From Bombyx mori (Eukaryota > Arthropoda > Insecta > Lepidoptera > Bombycidae): DNA of 64,000 bases. The position numbers were made by a program, and so were the translations under genes. Below, piece by piece: positions 1-12,659 of the stretch (the first letter of the stretch is position 1; each line of letters opens with the position of its first letter). The notes under the pieces were generated by a model. It did no database searches. It was not told where the DNA came from and saw nothing but the letters and a program-made list of their open reading frames with translations. The DNA lies in contig NC_085111.1 in the NCBI RefSeq assembly GCF_030269925.1, positions 2,534,142 through 2,598,141 of the forward strand, read 5' to 3'.

Positions 1-1371
1 TGGTATGGACGTTTTATTGGGTTGAAAACATCGGACAAAGATCAGTTTAGATTTATTGGAAGCAAATCTAAGTTCCACGATAACCGCTTTAGAGCTTAGT
101 CCCAAATAATGCTCCCATTATGCCATTTTAAAGTAGTCGTTCATTAAGGTTTGATTGGTCTCTCCTTTCTTCCAGGGTAATAAATTCTTCAGGGTGGTAA
201 CTTCAAACTTAGCTTCGTCATACCCAATCAAGGTATCAATATTACCATAACTCAAAGCTCATCAATTAATAAACAATACCAAAATATGTACACGTTTGAA
301 AAACACAGCATTTCTTTTTGATAAAAAATAAAATAATGTATCGGTTTGTATGCTGTTTTGAAATTATTGAAGCTCAAGAAATTCGATCCTTCAATAAATA
401 TTAAAAGCGGTCTCCTTCGAGGATTTTGTTTCGTAATATAGGAATACCTTTCGGAGTGATGTATATGACGGTTGGTATGTTTTTCGGAATTATGTTGTAT
501 AGAATTTATTTGGTTTTGGCAACATTGTTAGATTATTGTTATATTCATTTAGTTTGATTTATTTTACAGAAGCATGAAATGTAAGCAGACTTATAACCAT
601 CAAATTATATTACAGCAAATTCATGGCATTGTGATGAAACTAGGTATAATTGTTATTGGCACCCTAAAAAGTTTTCTAAGTTGGTATCATCAACGAAACC
701 GTAGGTGTTGATTCAACTTGAATCCACTTGAATCAGCCTTCGATTTCTAAGTATGTAATTAAAACTCTTTTTATTTTACATCGATTTTGCATCTTTTAAA
801 TGTTCTAAAAAAATCTAAATCGCACTCAGTACTAACATTAATTGAAAAATCCTTTTTTTAGCCAAGCCTGTCATGTCCTCAATTAATCTCAATTACACCG
901 CTCGCGAAACGATTATTACAAACAAATGACGCCATCATAAATGTTTAAACAAAAACAAATTATGAACAACCGGTATTCCGCGCTGTGAATTTAAACAATA
1001 TCTCTCCGGTTCAAGGGGAGATTCCACAGTCTCGTCTCCGGGAATCATATTATTCCGTGTAACTCCTACGATGGGTTTATTAGACGTTATATTTTATCGC
1101 CGACGTCTCAAGGGAAACGCCACCTGTTCTAATATTTCCCTACATTTACTTTTAAAGCCGTATACTTGCGCAGAAATGGCTTCTCTGTCGACGAATTTCG
1201 GGGTTGCTCGATCGGGGGGTCGAGGGTTGGTCTTATGTCGTTATGGTCTTACGAAAAATATATTCTAGTACATTCACGAATACTGTATTATATAGTGTGT
1301 ACAATAGTTCTTCATTCGCGAGCTATACATTCCGTGAATATGCCGCGAATACAGAAACCAAGAAAATGATT
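1..1371. other. AT-rich intergenic DNA, nothing recognised
   Basis: No reading frame here resembles a known protein. I see no splice-compatible exon series and no repeat family shared with the rest of the window. The short frames at 1071-1395 overlap one another and look like chance. Confidence 0.4.
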
Positions 1372-1605
1372 TTTACTGGTGGTAGGACCTCTTGAGTCCG
1401 CACCGGTAGGTACCACCACCCTACCTATTTCGGCTGTGAAGCAGTGAAGTTTCGATTTGAAAGGTGGGGCAGCCGTTGTAACTATACTGAGACCTTAGAA
1501 CTTATATCTCAAGGTGGGTGGCGCATTTACGTTGTAGATGTCTATAGACTCCAGTAACCAGGTGGGCTGCGAGCTCGTCCACCCATCTAAGCTACAAAAA
1601 ATAAT
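1372..1605 (+). mobile_element. Bm1-type SINE, 5'-truncated
   Basis: It begins at the shared body sequence (ACTGGTGGTAGGACCTC) and ends with the CACCCATCTAAG tail plus an A-rich stretch. The same body recurs at 22770-23194, 40655-40906, 45402-45650 and 61862-62114. It lacks the tRNA-like head. Confidence 0.8.
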
Positions 1606-2317
1606 AATGAAAAAGCGCGTTTACAAAGGATATTCGGATAGATATGTAGGACAGGGACACATTGGAATACTTTTTTTCAATGTGTATGTACCGATGTACC
1701 CATTAGATCCGCGAATAAAGGAAGCGCCAATAAGGAGCGTTTACTGTATGTTAATGATAACATTTATTTATAAATACGTCTTTTTTTCTTATAATTTCAG
1801 TAATTACGGTTTTTCGAAACGCACGTTTAGGTTTCTCGAAAAGACTTTATCACAAAAATGTAACCAACATTTTAATTAATATATGTCAAATTAGAAAAAA
1901 ATACATAGTTTTAGAGTTAAATATGCAGATATAAATCTTCAAAGAAAGCGACAGGATTAAAAAATATTTAAAAGACTCTATCTCTTGGGATGCTATTTAG
2001 TTGCTTCCTCGACTATTATTACAATTAAATCTAATCTCTAATACATATTTGAAGAGCGTAAAGTAGTGTTCAAAGTTATTTATGTTTTTCGTCAAGATCG
2101 GTCATTGAATCAAAAGATATTCACTGAGAACCTAATAAAGTCGCGCGCTGCTCCACTAAAGTATTGGTAGTTACTTAAGTGCGATGTATAAATATATAAT
2201 GATATGCATATTTACATATTTGTCCAGGTCGTTGATTTAAAGAGCTGACTCATCGAAATTAAACGTAGTACATTTAATCACTTACAAATTATTATTATCT
2301 ATATTTATTTAAAATCT

Positions 2318-2736
2318 TTTTTTTTATTGCCCTTGTAGGCAGACGAGCATACGGCCCACCTGATGGTGAGTGGTTACCGTCGCCCATGGACTTCAGCAAT
2401 GCCAGGGGCAGAGCCAAGCCGCTGCCTACCGCTTAATACTCTCCACAAGCCTCTTTTAAAGAAGAACAAGTCATAGCGCTCGAGAAATACCGTGGAGGGG
2501 CGCTCATTCCATAGCCGGATGGTACGTGGCAAAAAAGACCTCTGGAAACGCACTGTGGATGACCGCAGTGGCTCCAAGTAGTATGGATGAACTCTACTCC
2601 GGTGGCGGGCGGTGCGATAGTAAAAACGAGATGATGGTATCATCTCTAATATTTCCTCAGAGCACTCCCCATGGAACATACGGTACAAAATACAGAGGGA
2701 ACCGAAATCCCTCCGCAGATCCAGAGGTTCCAAGAG
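2318..2736 (-). mobile_element. 3' end of a jockey/CR1-like LINE with RT C-terminus
   Basis: The minus-strand frame 2374-2733 encodes 119 residues (YRMFHGECSEE, RTARHRSRVHPYYLE, FLPRTIRLWNERP, ending EVHGRR). I recognise this as the extreme C-terminus of lepidopteran jockey/CR1-type reverse transcriptase polyproteins. It is followed by the family's short 3' tail (TACAAGGGCAATAAAA read on the minus strand). The copy is 5'-truncated. The same 3' tail without coding sequence recurs at 8991, 9521, 16090, 43697, 46430, 52600, 59945 and 63535. The clade assignment is from memory. Confidence 0.75.
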
Positions 2737-2744
2737 GTTTCAAA

Positions 2745-3366
2745 ATAATTACACAATATTTTTTTAAAAAGGTATTGAAAATACAAATTTTAAAAAACAC
2801 TATATAAAAATAGATTGCCGCTGATGGCGGTGTTTACGACACAAGTCACCAGTAATTAGGACTCCAAAATGAGGAACCTTCTCACAATACGCGCAGTATC
2901 GAGGATAACTGCCTTCTGTATCAGGCCCCTAACCCAGCTGGATAACGAAAGTTTCTTAAGGTGTTGATCGAAACTTTTCGCTATCAAGCCGTGCGCCGAC
3001 ACAACTATTGGAACAATGATGGTTATTCAACCATCGCCATTGAAATCAACATGCTATATGGCGGTAGTCTCGTGGGCCAGGTCTAAATACTTTATTTAGT
3101 TGTCCTTTTCTGCCTTCACGAGGTTCTCGTCATGAGGAATGGTGACCCCAACCAACACTGCTCGACGCGCAGACCGATCTATTATCACAATATCAGGCTT
3201 ATTGGAAACAATATACCTATCCGTGATAATAGATCGGTCCCAGTAGAGAATAATATGACCATTTTCAAGAACTGGTCGAGGTTGGTATTGGTAATAAGGA
3301 ACAGCAGAATCAAGAAAGCCATATTTCAGAGCAAGTTTAGCAGAGCAGATGGATTATTATTATTAA
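2745..3366 (-). mobile_element. R4/Dong-like retrotransposon, 3' fragment
   Basis: Read on the minus strand this is a decayed relative of the 3' part of the element at 47220-48877. Shared stretches include CACGAGGTTCTCGTC, AATATCAGGCTTATT and GGTCCCAGTAGAG on the plus strand, from the endonuclease-like C-terminal region. Its truncated 5' border abuts GATTATTATTATTAAA at 3350-3366, the kind of TTA-rich target seen for the longer copy. A 3' fragment with the same terminal sequence is at 32470-32560. Confidence 0.65.
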
Positions 3367-3548
3367 AAGTCTATTCAAAATTTAAGCACGTTTGCACTCT
3401 AAGACACTGATTCCTACATTACATGTCTATCCGATATACGTAATAATTTATTACTATAAGTTGCGTTGTAGGTTTTTAAGTAAACCTTGGTCGCAAACCA
3501 CAAATAGAAAAAGAACTATAGTTTTTATGACAATTACATATCCTTATA

Positions 3549-3757
3549 TATAGGTATATATTTCTTCTTCGCGTGTGTTTGTCACTGAACGCCTCCTAAG
3601 CGGCTAGACCGATAAGATGGCATTTGGGTGGCACACTGAATGGTTTAGATTCACAAATCAGCCTGGCAGATGGCGCTGCAGTCGGTATGTTATTTACCTT
3701 TCCTAGAAATAATTTAGATGGCAAAACAACGTTTGCCGGGCCAGCTAGTCTATGTTA
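3549..3757 (-). repeat. RTE-like interspersed repeat, 3' end
   Basis: Reads on the minus strand as CTAGCTGGCCCGGCAAACG to an AGAAGAAATATATA end. A second copy lies at 11022-11243 on the plus strand. The RTE-type affiliation is from general resemblance and is tentative. Confidence 0.5.
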
Positions 3758-4895
3758 TAATAATAACTATCTAAGTAAACGAAATCACGTCCGAGCTGGT
3801 GTAAAGTGGTTATGATATAGAGCAAATATATAGTTTTATTACTTACACGTTAATATTAGGATTTTGATAAATATCTTAATTTTCAATTACATTATTTTCT
3901 TTAAAAACAGACCGTATCAAGCTTGAATTATTATTGCGCTACGCACAAAATATTAAGTTTTACGATTGAAGGCTAATATTGCGAGCGGGGCTTATAATTC
4001 CGTTGTGACCCTTTGCCCGGAAAACGTTAAATCTTTTACATCATCTTTGTGCGCAAAATGTAATTGTTGCAGACTACGCAACGACATTAAAATGGAAACG
4101 GAGCGTTGCGATGTCGCGATTCGGTACATCATCGCCTCTACGACCCTTTAAGTACATCCGTTTCGAAGCATAAATCTTTAAAAATGCGACCAGCCTGAGG
4201 ATTCATTTAATTTACTTTGAGAACGGCTTCCACTTATAAAACGTCGGGAGGTAGGCAACTATTAATCTTAAGGATGTTTCCTGAAACAATTTATTACGTG
4301 GAACGTTAAACGCTGGCTCAACGAATTGGGTCTTGGAGATTACGTGGGTCAGAACGTTTTAATGTTAACAAACGAAGGAATTGTATTATGTTCGGTACGT
4401 GTTGCGTTAACGACGACTCTGGAAGGTTCTTGAGGCTTTCTTCGATGATGATGGACAGGTCGGACAGCTGACGTGGGGCCTTTTACTAGCGACGGTCTAC
4501 CTCGAGCACCGGGCTCTTAATAGAATCTGATGTAATGCGCAAGTCATCTATGTATAATTAAAGTTTGGCGTGTAAAACTTTGCAGGAAACCGAAACCGTT
4601 TTCGTTGGGGCTGTCGTGGGTACGGGATTAATAGCTCAGCCGGGTTCAGTTCATCATTTGGCGAGTTAATGAACTGAACTATTGAGTGAGGTTCGAACGT
4701 TATTAGTGTATTGTAAATGTTTGGTACTTGGTCGGTTTAAGGCTATGGACCATGACAGATTTTAAATTCATGACTTTCCATCGTTTCTTGTAAAATTATG
4801 TTAATACTATTACAGTTGAGCCATTGGTGTTTAGCCTCGCTTGATTTTCTAACTCAAACATCGGCAGGGGTTAAATTACTTTAATCTGAATCGCG
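3758..4895. other. Intergenic, nothing recognised
   Basis: No gene, repeat shared within the window, or RNA gene seen. The frame at 3966-4151 has no recognisable motif. Confidence 0.35.
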
Positions 4896-4899
4896 AATA

Positions 4900-5305
4900 G
4901 CTTTGGAAAAGTTTCGATTGCTGTACATTCGTCAAGCCAGACCAAACATATATTGGTAAACATGTTCAAATTGGCCAATAGTGGTCGGCATTCGTCTAGT
5001 TCGTAGCACGAGGCTTACAATTCGCCTATTCTCTCGTCGATCGAGGCTCGACCAAAATGTTTCTAGCTTTACGCAAGAAATATGAAATATGATCACGATT
5101 TATAGTCAGCCATCATTAGTCGTATACCAGTATGTTTTTTTTTATTGCTTAGATGGGTGGACGAGCTCTACCTTTCGATTGCTGTGCACCAATCTGTCGT
5201 TCTTTCGCACTCGTCAAGCCAGACCAACAAACATTGGTAAACATGTCCACATTGGTCAATAGTGGTTGGCATTCGTCTAGTAATCTAGTTCGTAGCACGA
5301 AGGTA
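4900..5305. repeat. Imperfect direct duplication of about 120 bp
   Basis: The segment near 4910-5025 recurs near 5178-5305. Shared runs include TTTCGATTGCTGT, CGTCAAGCCAGACCAA, ATTGGTAAACATGT and GGCATTCGTCTAGT, ending at TTCGTAGCACGA. A Bm1-type tail fragment at 5137-5175 lies between the copies. Confidence 0.6.
5137..5175 (-). mobile_element. Bm1-type SINE tail fragment
   Basis: Only the terminal tail is present (TTTTTTTATTGCTTAGATGG on the plus strand, i.e. the 3' end on the minus strand). Confidence 0.55.
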
Positions 5306-5309
5306 AGGT

Positions 5310-6749
5310 CTCAAGTATAGTTACATATATGTATCAGCGGCAAAGATTTCCGAGATTCCAGAGTGTTGATAAATAAGTAGTATATCGGTGAAATTAGTGC
5401 TTTAGAATATTATACTAAAGCAATATTGTAGGTTATTGTAGGCATGGACTATTTATCTCTGTTGTTGTTGTATGGCTTTTGGTATTTCTGATGTCCATGA
5501 GCGACAGTGAGCACTTGTCATCAAGCTTGTCTGCCTGCAACAGCAATAAAAAAACCTTTATTTGCTGTAAAAGACAAGGTTTATGTAACAGCATGCGTTG
5601 CCTAGTGGGTAAAACACTATGAGTGGTGCGACTGTGACATGGTTTCAAATCTTCTTTTTCTTGTTCTTATACCACATTACGTGGGACAAGGGCATCATGT
5701 TCTCTTATTATGCTGCATAAAGATTTGACGCGAATTTCATGGCCGGCCGAAAGCCTGACGTCAACCCTCCTTAGGTTATATATGTCTCCAGAAGTATATT
5801 CATTGCAAAGCGCAGTCTTTCTTTTTGACGTTATTAGAAGTATGATTAGAAGCTCCTTTATTATTGTGTCAATCAGTCGAGATCTTAACGTTTATCATTG
5901 ATTCTAATTGTGATTTCTGAGCATTCAGACTTGACCCTCTTCAAACTATAAAAAGGGTTCTAAGCGACAACCAGCCGCTCAGACCGTCTGCTCACATTGC
6001 TGCTGTCCACGAGAATCGGAGACTACTAACCAATAGAAGGAACCTATGCCCACCTAGCTGCAGCTATAAAAAAATGACTGTGTGGTCTGTATGGTTTAAA
6101 ATTGAACAAAATCAGCGTTTCAATGCAATCTCTACCGTACTGTAAATTGATTATGAAATCATTAACATCTAGCTTCACTTAACTTCACTAGCTTTGGATT
6201 CGATCCCCTTCAATGCATTACCGGCACGTCTGCTCGTTTCGTTTTCGCTTTACAAAAATATTTATCTTAAATTAAAACTCCGGGCCGAAGTATAATATTA
6301 AATTATGAAACGAAATAAATATTAAAACGAAAAATCCTCGAGGAACGCAGTAAGTAATAAGGGATGTAATTAAAAGCTGATTACAAGGTAATAAATAGCA
6401 AAAAATGCGCTGTCGAGTCTAATCTAGGCAGTATGCTCAGAGAAGCGTTGGTATATTAAGCGTACTAAGAAATTTATGAAGATTGAATTAATTAACACAA
6501 TTTTCCCTTGAAAAATGTTTACTAAATTTCTCTTTGGACTCTCATCACTGTATTACGTATTTTGTTACTTTTAAAAGGAAAAAGAGTAAAGGGTCTCACA
6601 GGATACCACGTGGTTAGTACATAGCAGAACCCATATATACGTAATGTCTACCGTCGTTGTGCAATAGGATAATTGGAATAACTCAAAATTCAAACCAAAA
6701 GTGATGAATGAATTATCATAGAAATAACCAGGAAGCTGATAACGACCGT
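5310..6749. other. Intergenic, nothing recognised
   Basis: No host-gene frame or family repeat was recognised. The short frames 5433-5648 and 5710-5901 carry no motif. Confidence 0.35.
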
Positions 6750-7330
6750 AAGCATTTTTTTATTTCGTTAATATGCACTCAGGCTACAGCATATATATTT
6801 GCTTCCAGGGTAGGGTATTCCAGCTCACACATGAAGCTATTAATAGGATTTTATTAGCTTCAGACGTATGTATGTTAGTATGTAACGGAATCTTTGATTT
6901 TGACCCCCTTCATAACGTCGGATTCACTCGAAATTTGCTATACGATGACAATTCAATATTAAAACAAATATTGAAAAAATTTAAGTTCAACTAAAAAATT
7001 AAATATAAATAAAAGTTTAAAAAAGTAACAAAAGGCGCTTTTATATAAAATCCAAATAAAACATAGAAAATAAATTTTATTAAATTTGAATTAAAAATAG
7101 TGTAAGGAAAAATGAGTTTATTGTAAAAAAAAGCGTGGGTGGAGCGCATGTTATCAGTAGTTATAAATATTTTATGAGCAGATATGAATTATTTTGATAA
7201 TATCCTGAAAAGCACCCCACGCTTCTTTACAATAAAATCATTTTTTCTTACACTATTTTTAATTCAAATTTATTTTCGATTTTTTAGTTGGATTTTCCAT
7301 AAAAGCGTATTTTGTTAGTTTTTTTAATCT
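6750..7330. mobile_element. MITE family M1 (GCGTGGGGTGC inverted repeat)
   Basis: The core is an inverted repeat. AAAAATAGTGTAAGGAAAAA with AAAAAGCGTGGGTGG on the left is mirrored by CACCCCACGCTTCTTT and CTTACACTATTTTTAATTC on the right. The flanking 6770-6990 stretch (GACGTATGTATGTTAGTATG) reappears in inverted position at the right side of the copy at 50405-50945. A shorter copy is at 8098-8405. Borders are approximate and no transposase is present. Confidence 0.6.
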
Positions 7331-7460
7331 ATTATTTATTTTAACTATTAGCAGCTATTTTACTGCAATTTCTGTTTTTGCTTCAAGTAAGCGCTTAACT
7401 TAGTAACATTCAACATTTACGTAAATCTATGATTGTATAAATACTAATTAAACTTTATAA

Positions 7461-7483
7461 AACAACAACAACAACAACAACAA
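7461..7483 (+). repeat. (AAC)n microsatellite
   Basis: Seven or more uninterrupted AAC units. Confidence 0.9.
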
Positions 7484-7984
7484 AAAATTAACACAACGTT
7501 GCTTCTTCAAAAGTCTTTTCTCCGTCGGTGTGTTCAGAGTTAATCAGACGAACAATCTACCAGCTCACGGCCTTTGAATTACCAACACTTTGTGTTTGTT
7601 ACAAAAGAAACTTCAAAGAGCGAAAAAATGGCGCGCATCTCTCGTGGTAGCTCATTCAAATTGATTACCGAGTTACGAACAATGCACTTAGCCTAGATGG
7701 TATTCGAATTCTGATCTCCAGGTAAGCGGAAGAATAGATTTAATAGATATCAATGGAGAGCTCGCTTCCTCAAAGAAAATAGGCCGGGGTCGAATTCAAT
7801 AAGCGTTTCCACTGGATTGGGGTAATATCATTTTTCTGCGTTATCATCTGACTTCCGTTGTTTTATCTTTTCAGAAGGCTAATACTTTGAGATGAAAGGT
7901 TTTTAAATGTACGTTCTGTTTTGACTGGGATTTCCCTAGATGTTTGGGATATAAGGTAGATAGGACGTAAAAAACAAATGTTCC

Positions 7985-8003
7985 ACCCACACACACACAC
8001 ACA
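7985..8003 (+). repeat. (CA)n microsatellite
   Basis: About nine CA units. Confidence 0.85.
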
Positions 8004-8097
8004 TGCAGGCACAACACACAAAACCTAGACATTCACACATGCACATACAATGGCTTAACCCAAATAAACACAATATATCGAAATTATACAATCAGCG

Positions 8098-8405
8098 TTT
8101 TTCTTTTTAATACGTTTTTATTAGCTTCATACGTATGTTAGTTACATACTAATATAATAGTAGAAAAATAAATAATAGTTTAAAAAAACAAAACCACATT
8201 TTTGTAGATAATCCGACTAAAAAATAGAAGACAAATTTATTGTAAAAACCGTGGGGTGCTTATTAAGATATTATCAAAATGATAATCCCTCTATCTGTCA
8301 ATAAAATATTTATAACTATGTATTGACATCATGCACCCCACGCTTTCTTTACAATAAATTTATTTTCTATAAACGCGTGTTATTTAGTTATTTTTTTTAT
8401 TATTA
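8098..8405. mobile_element. MITE family M1, second copy
   Basis: The same inverted GCGTGGGGTGC / GCACCCCACGC core as at 6750-7330 and 50405-50945, flanked by AATCCGACTAAAAAATAGAAG and TTTATTTTCTATAAACGCG. Confidence 0.6.
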
Positions 8406-8990
8406 TTTTTATGTTTTGTTATTGACTAGACGCCATTGAAAACTATGGAGTCGCAAAGTTGACTGCTAAACAAACAGGTCGGCGTCCAAGCCGTGGTTTT
8501 AATTACCGATGTACCTTGTTCTCGTTAGAACAATGTGTCCGCGATATAGGTCAACCCGGACCGGTCTAGATGTCTATTATAGCATTTGAAGTATGATGGC
8601 AAATGTGAACAAGTCATTTAGTGACTTCTCTATATTTTTAGTTTATTTTCATTGGAAGATCTACTCTTTCTTCGTTTTAAATTTTTTTTGAACCAAAGTT
8701 TGCCTTCACCCCAATCTCTATTTCTCATCTCCGCCCGCACGAGTCTTCCAAAATGGCGTTTGAAGTAAAAGCCTATGGAAATCTCAGTTCGGATAACCAT
8801 TGCCCAAGTATGTTTGTTAGGCCGTCGTACTCGTGAAGTCTAGTAAAGAAAACCCCTACCCTTCCTAGTAGATATAGTTATATATAAATAATTATTATTA
8901 CTAATATCAATTAGTAGTTACTTTAACGATGTTGTTTATTTTCTATTTTGACCACTCCTAATAAGTAAATTAAAAATTACTAAAAAAAAA

Positions 8991-9170
8991 AGGTTGTCCG
9001 ACCGCTATGACATGTCCTTCTTCAAACGAGGCTTATGGAGAGTATTAAACGGTAGGCAGCGGCTTGGCTCTGCCCCTGGCATTACTGACGTCCATGAGCG
9101 ACGGTAACCACTCACCATCAGCTGGGCCGGACGCTCGTCTATATACGAGTCCTATACGGCAATAAAAAAG
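8991..9170 (+). mobile_element. Jockey/CR1-like LINE 3' tail
   Basis: Runs from TTCTTCAAACGAGGCTTATGG through GGTAGGCAGCGGCTTGGC to GGCAATAAAAAA. This is the terminal coding and 3' end of the family at 2318-2736, severely 5'-truncated. Confidence 0.7.
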
Positions 9171-9520
9171 GGTGAAATCCATCACTTGAAATAATGAATT
9201 TTTGTTTGCTAACCGTACGTGCTCTCACGCCTACATTGACGCGTATACAGATTGGTCACTCACACAACTATGGGCGGCGCGCAGTCTTAATTTGCAACAA
9301 CTATAATATAAGTTTAAGTTTATAGTGTTCAGTTTTAGTCGGTAATGGCCAAAGTACGGCCTTCGTGCCTTCAATCTTGGAAGCAATTTAATCAGACTCG
9401 CCGACAGCACCTTTGCGTTAGGCGAAGTCGTAATTACCTAACTATGAGACTTGCATTTATTAAAGTCTCACAAATAAATGTGACATTGGGATTGAGTTCT
9501 TTTCTACTAGAAAACAGCAG

Positions 9521-9633
9521 TGCAGGCAGCAATTTGTTTGTGCCCCTGGCATTGCTAAAGTCCATGGGCGACGGTAGCCACTCACCATAAGGTAGGCCGT
9601 ATGCTAGTCTGCCTACAAGGGCAATAAAAAAAA
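9521..9633 (+). mobile_element. Jockey/CR1-like LINE 3' tail
   Basis: GTGCCCCTGGCATTGC through GCCTACAAGGGCAATAAAA with an A-rich tail. Truncated to about 110 bp. Confidence 0.7.
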
Positions 9634-9639
9634 TTTAAA

Positions 9640-11020
9640 AAAAAATCTGAAAGTACAAAGATATTGTTGTACTATCACGCGGGGTGTACAAATCGCACCT
9701 TTAGAGTTATAGACCTATTTCAAAATTTTTGAATATCGACTTTATATAAAAAATGGGCCTAGAACGACCCTTTCCATCGACTGTTATGAATCAAATGACC
9801 AAGAATAGTTTAAAAAGAGACAAACTTATCCAATTGTCCCTTTCACTCCGTTCCCTTCCTCTACGCCTTTTCGGGTTGAAAACATTATTAGACGTTTTCC
9901 AAAAAAAACACATTTTTTGGCTTGGGTCTCTATAACTCTACAGGTGCGGAGGAAGACAGACCGAATAAATTTACATATGTCTTCACAAAAACAATCTATT
10001 CTATAATATACTATTTCTGTTTATCTATACTATACTATTTCTTATATAATCTATACTATTTCTGTTTTAAAATTTCTTCTAGATATTTTTGGTCCGTCAT
10101 TGTCACGAACAGCGACGTAAATACCGCTACGATGCCCCTAAGCGTTTCGAAGAAAAACAAAACAATGCTATAAATATGAAAAAAAAACCTTTTACAACAA
10201 ATAATTGCACAAGGAAATTAATGCCTTTTCCCGGAGGCTACCTACGCTTGTAAAGATGGATTCTGAGAGTACCCAGCCGTTTCGCCAAGCGTGGAATAAG
10301 ACCGGAGCGTAATGGGCTTATTCAAATTTAACTATGGAAAAAGCGCGGTTAGAAAAGGATCGTGGACTGCCGAACACCTGCGACTGCTTCGGCTCGTAAC
10401 TCAAAAGTCTACTCGACGTTGGATAATTTCGTTCTCATGAAAAACGTTTCAAACTGATATTATTACGAACAAACAGACAAAGCCGAATAAATGATTGATA
10501 TTTTTTCTTTTATTAGAAAATCTTCTGAGTAATCACTTAAGATAGACAAAACACTTGCCCATTGGGTTTTTCTTTACTCAATCGTCGCTCGCTTCTATTA
10601 ACGATCTCTATACATCGTTGATAGCCCAGGGGATATCGTGAAAATGTCTGATATATTATCTATGGTGAGAAATTAAATAACTAAATGGCTTAACAGTCTC
10701 TTTACCGGGCCATAAAATCTTTAAAAAAAAACTAAACCAAGTCTTTTTTTCTGAAATAAAAAGAAACATTAATTTCGTGTTTTTATGCGCATTCTTAACA
10801 TAATTCTGTTTTATATTCAAAAATCCACTATTTGGTTCATTTGTGAATTCATACCATTAAATTTTCAATTTCATTTACTTCTAAGCTTCTATAAATTGTT
10901 TTTGGCGGTTAGCATGGACTCTTTCATCCATCTGCACGATAAAAAAATCACACAAATATAATTGTCTGTTTTTCATTCATCGTTTTCCTATTCCATGCAT
11001 TCGGCCAATATCTATAACAA
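9640..11020. other. AT-rich intergenic DNA, nothing recognised
   Basis: Frames at 9753-9935 and 9922-10173 are low-complexity and lack motifs. No family repeat was recognised. Confidence 0.35.
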
Positions 11021-11021
11021 C

Positions 11022-11243
11022 ACTAGCTGACCCGGCTAACGTTGTTTTGCCATATACATTATTTCTAGAAAAGATAAATAACCTAGATACCGACTGCAGC
11101 GCCATCTGCCGGGCTGATTAGTAAATCTAAGCCATTCTCGAATCCATCTGAAGGTACACAGAAAATTTCATTAAAATCGGTCCAGCCGTTTAGGAGTTCA
11201 GTGACAAACACACGCACAGAAGAAATATATATATAAAGATATC
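11022..11243 (+). repeat. RTE-like interspersed repeat
   Basis: ACACTAGCTGACCCGGCTAACG through CCAGCCGTTTAGGAGTTC to AGAAGAAATATATATATAAAG. Same family as 3549-3757, opposite orientation. Confidence 0.5.
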
Positions 11244-11654
11244 AGACCACGTACCGGATACGTTAAATCCAGACTAGTGAAAAAATTCCGAGCGTAATTT
11301 TATTATTTCAGTATAGCCACAACGATACTTGTTACGTTATTATAAAAATTTAACAGAATTTTATTTGAGTCACTCTAATACAGTAATTCAAACCGAGCTG
11401 CCACAGGACGAAGCGAGAAGATGTCAGTGTAAAACGCATCATCTTTCACTAAATATGTAAATATGTCACGTAACAATACGTAATTTTAACAATATTTTCA
11501 TGTCACAGGAATTTACGTTTAAAACCATAATATAATCATCATATGTATATATATGTACCTATTGGAAATCTGATGAATATTAACCTTTTGTGGAGATTCG
11601 CAGACCTCACCCTGTTTTAATGAAAACAATGACATAGACAAAGATGGACGACAT

Positions 11655-11932
11655 ATTGAAGGAAGAAATGTTATTTGATTTAAGCGACATTTTACCAACT
11701 TTACAGCAGAGCCATTTGAAGTTTAAAATTTGGAAAAAATATCATAACAAAAAACTTCTTTAGCTATACGAATGGAGTAAGCTTAATTGAAGTTCAATTA
11801 GAAACATCGAACTGTTGATAATAATACAAAAAAAAACGCACCTTTAATTACAAAGATAAATGTGGCGTATTAAGCGAAATGTCGCTTAAAACGCCACACG
11901 CCTTTTACCCCTCGATATGGAATGCTACGCCA
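11655..11932. mobile_element. MITE family M3 (AAGCGACATT type)
   Basis: Contains TTTGATTTAAGCGACATTTT at one side and GCGAAATGTCGCTTAAAACG at the other, then CACCCCTCGATATGGA. Related copies are at 48930-49175 and 58905-59085, sharing the AATTGAAGTTCAATTAGAAACATCGAAC-type middle. Confidence 0.55.
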
Positions 11933-12289
11933 CAACTTAATCATGTTACCTAAGTATAATTTTCGCGCATATGCAATATACGTACATATTTATATACATA
12001 AATATGCTGCATCAGTACATTCCGCATGACCAGTGACCTGCAAACATAAGTTCTAGAAACATACGGATTACCAACGTATCATGACTTCCACTTTCGTGAC
12101 TGATCGGAAAATTACAGTTTACCGCTGCGTAGATCGCGTGTGGTATGTTCCATCCATCACGTCGCAAGCAGAATGAGTTTTTCAATCTTCATTTAAATAC
12201 ATGTTTGAATAATATAATGGGTTTCTAATTAAAATAGGTGTCTAAGATCCGACTCTGACTGTTGCGCTGTTCCAGAGGTTTGTGGGCGC

Positions 12290-12345
12290 ACTGTGCTTAG
12301 TGCGAGTTTTTTAACGTTCTCGATAGCGAAAAAGTTACCTCAAAT
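12290..12345. mobile_element. MITE family M4, single arm
   Basis: TGTGCTTAGTGCGAGTTTTT followed by AACGTTCTCGATAGCG, one arm of the inverted-repeat family seen complete at 40368-40530. Confidence 0.5.
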
Positions 12346-12534
12346 TTCTATGCCCTACCTACTTATAAGTTATGTCGCTGCTAAGAGCGTGTCTTGTGAA
12401 TTAATTAGACATTATAATTTGACTGATTGAACTACTTTATTTCGTTTCTTCGACATTACCCAACGACGCCCACTATTAGAAGACCAGGCATTATGGACTC
12501 TGCTCTGCCGCCGTTATGTATATATTTAAACATA

Positions 12535-12655
12535 TATAGGTATGATGTATGTCAGTCTCTGGTACCTATAACGCAGGGAATCCAAATTTGCGGCCGGATG
12601 ATCCTGCATAATTTGTTTCCAGTTATATATTTATTGTTATTAAAATCATAATTCA
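12535..12655 (+). mobile_element. tRNA-derived SINE, 3' part
   Basis: TCTCTGGTACCTATAACGCAGGGAATC through ATGATCCTGCATAATTTGTT to a TTATTGTTATTAAAAT tail. It matches the 3' half of the SINE at 41294-41560. Confidence 0.5.
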
Positions 12656-12659
12656 TTTG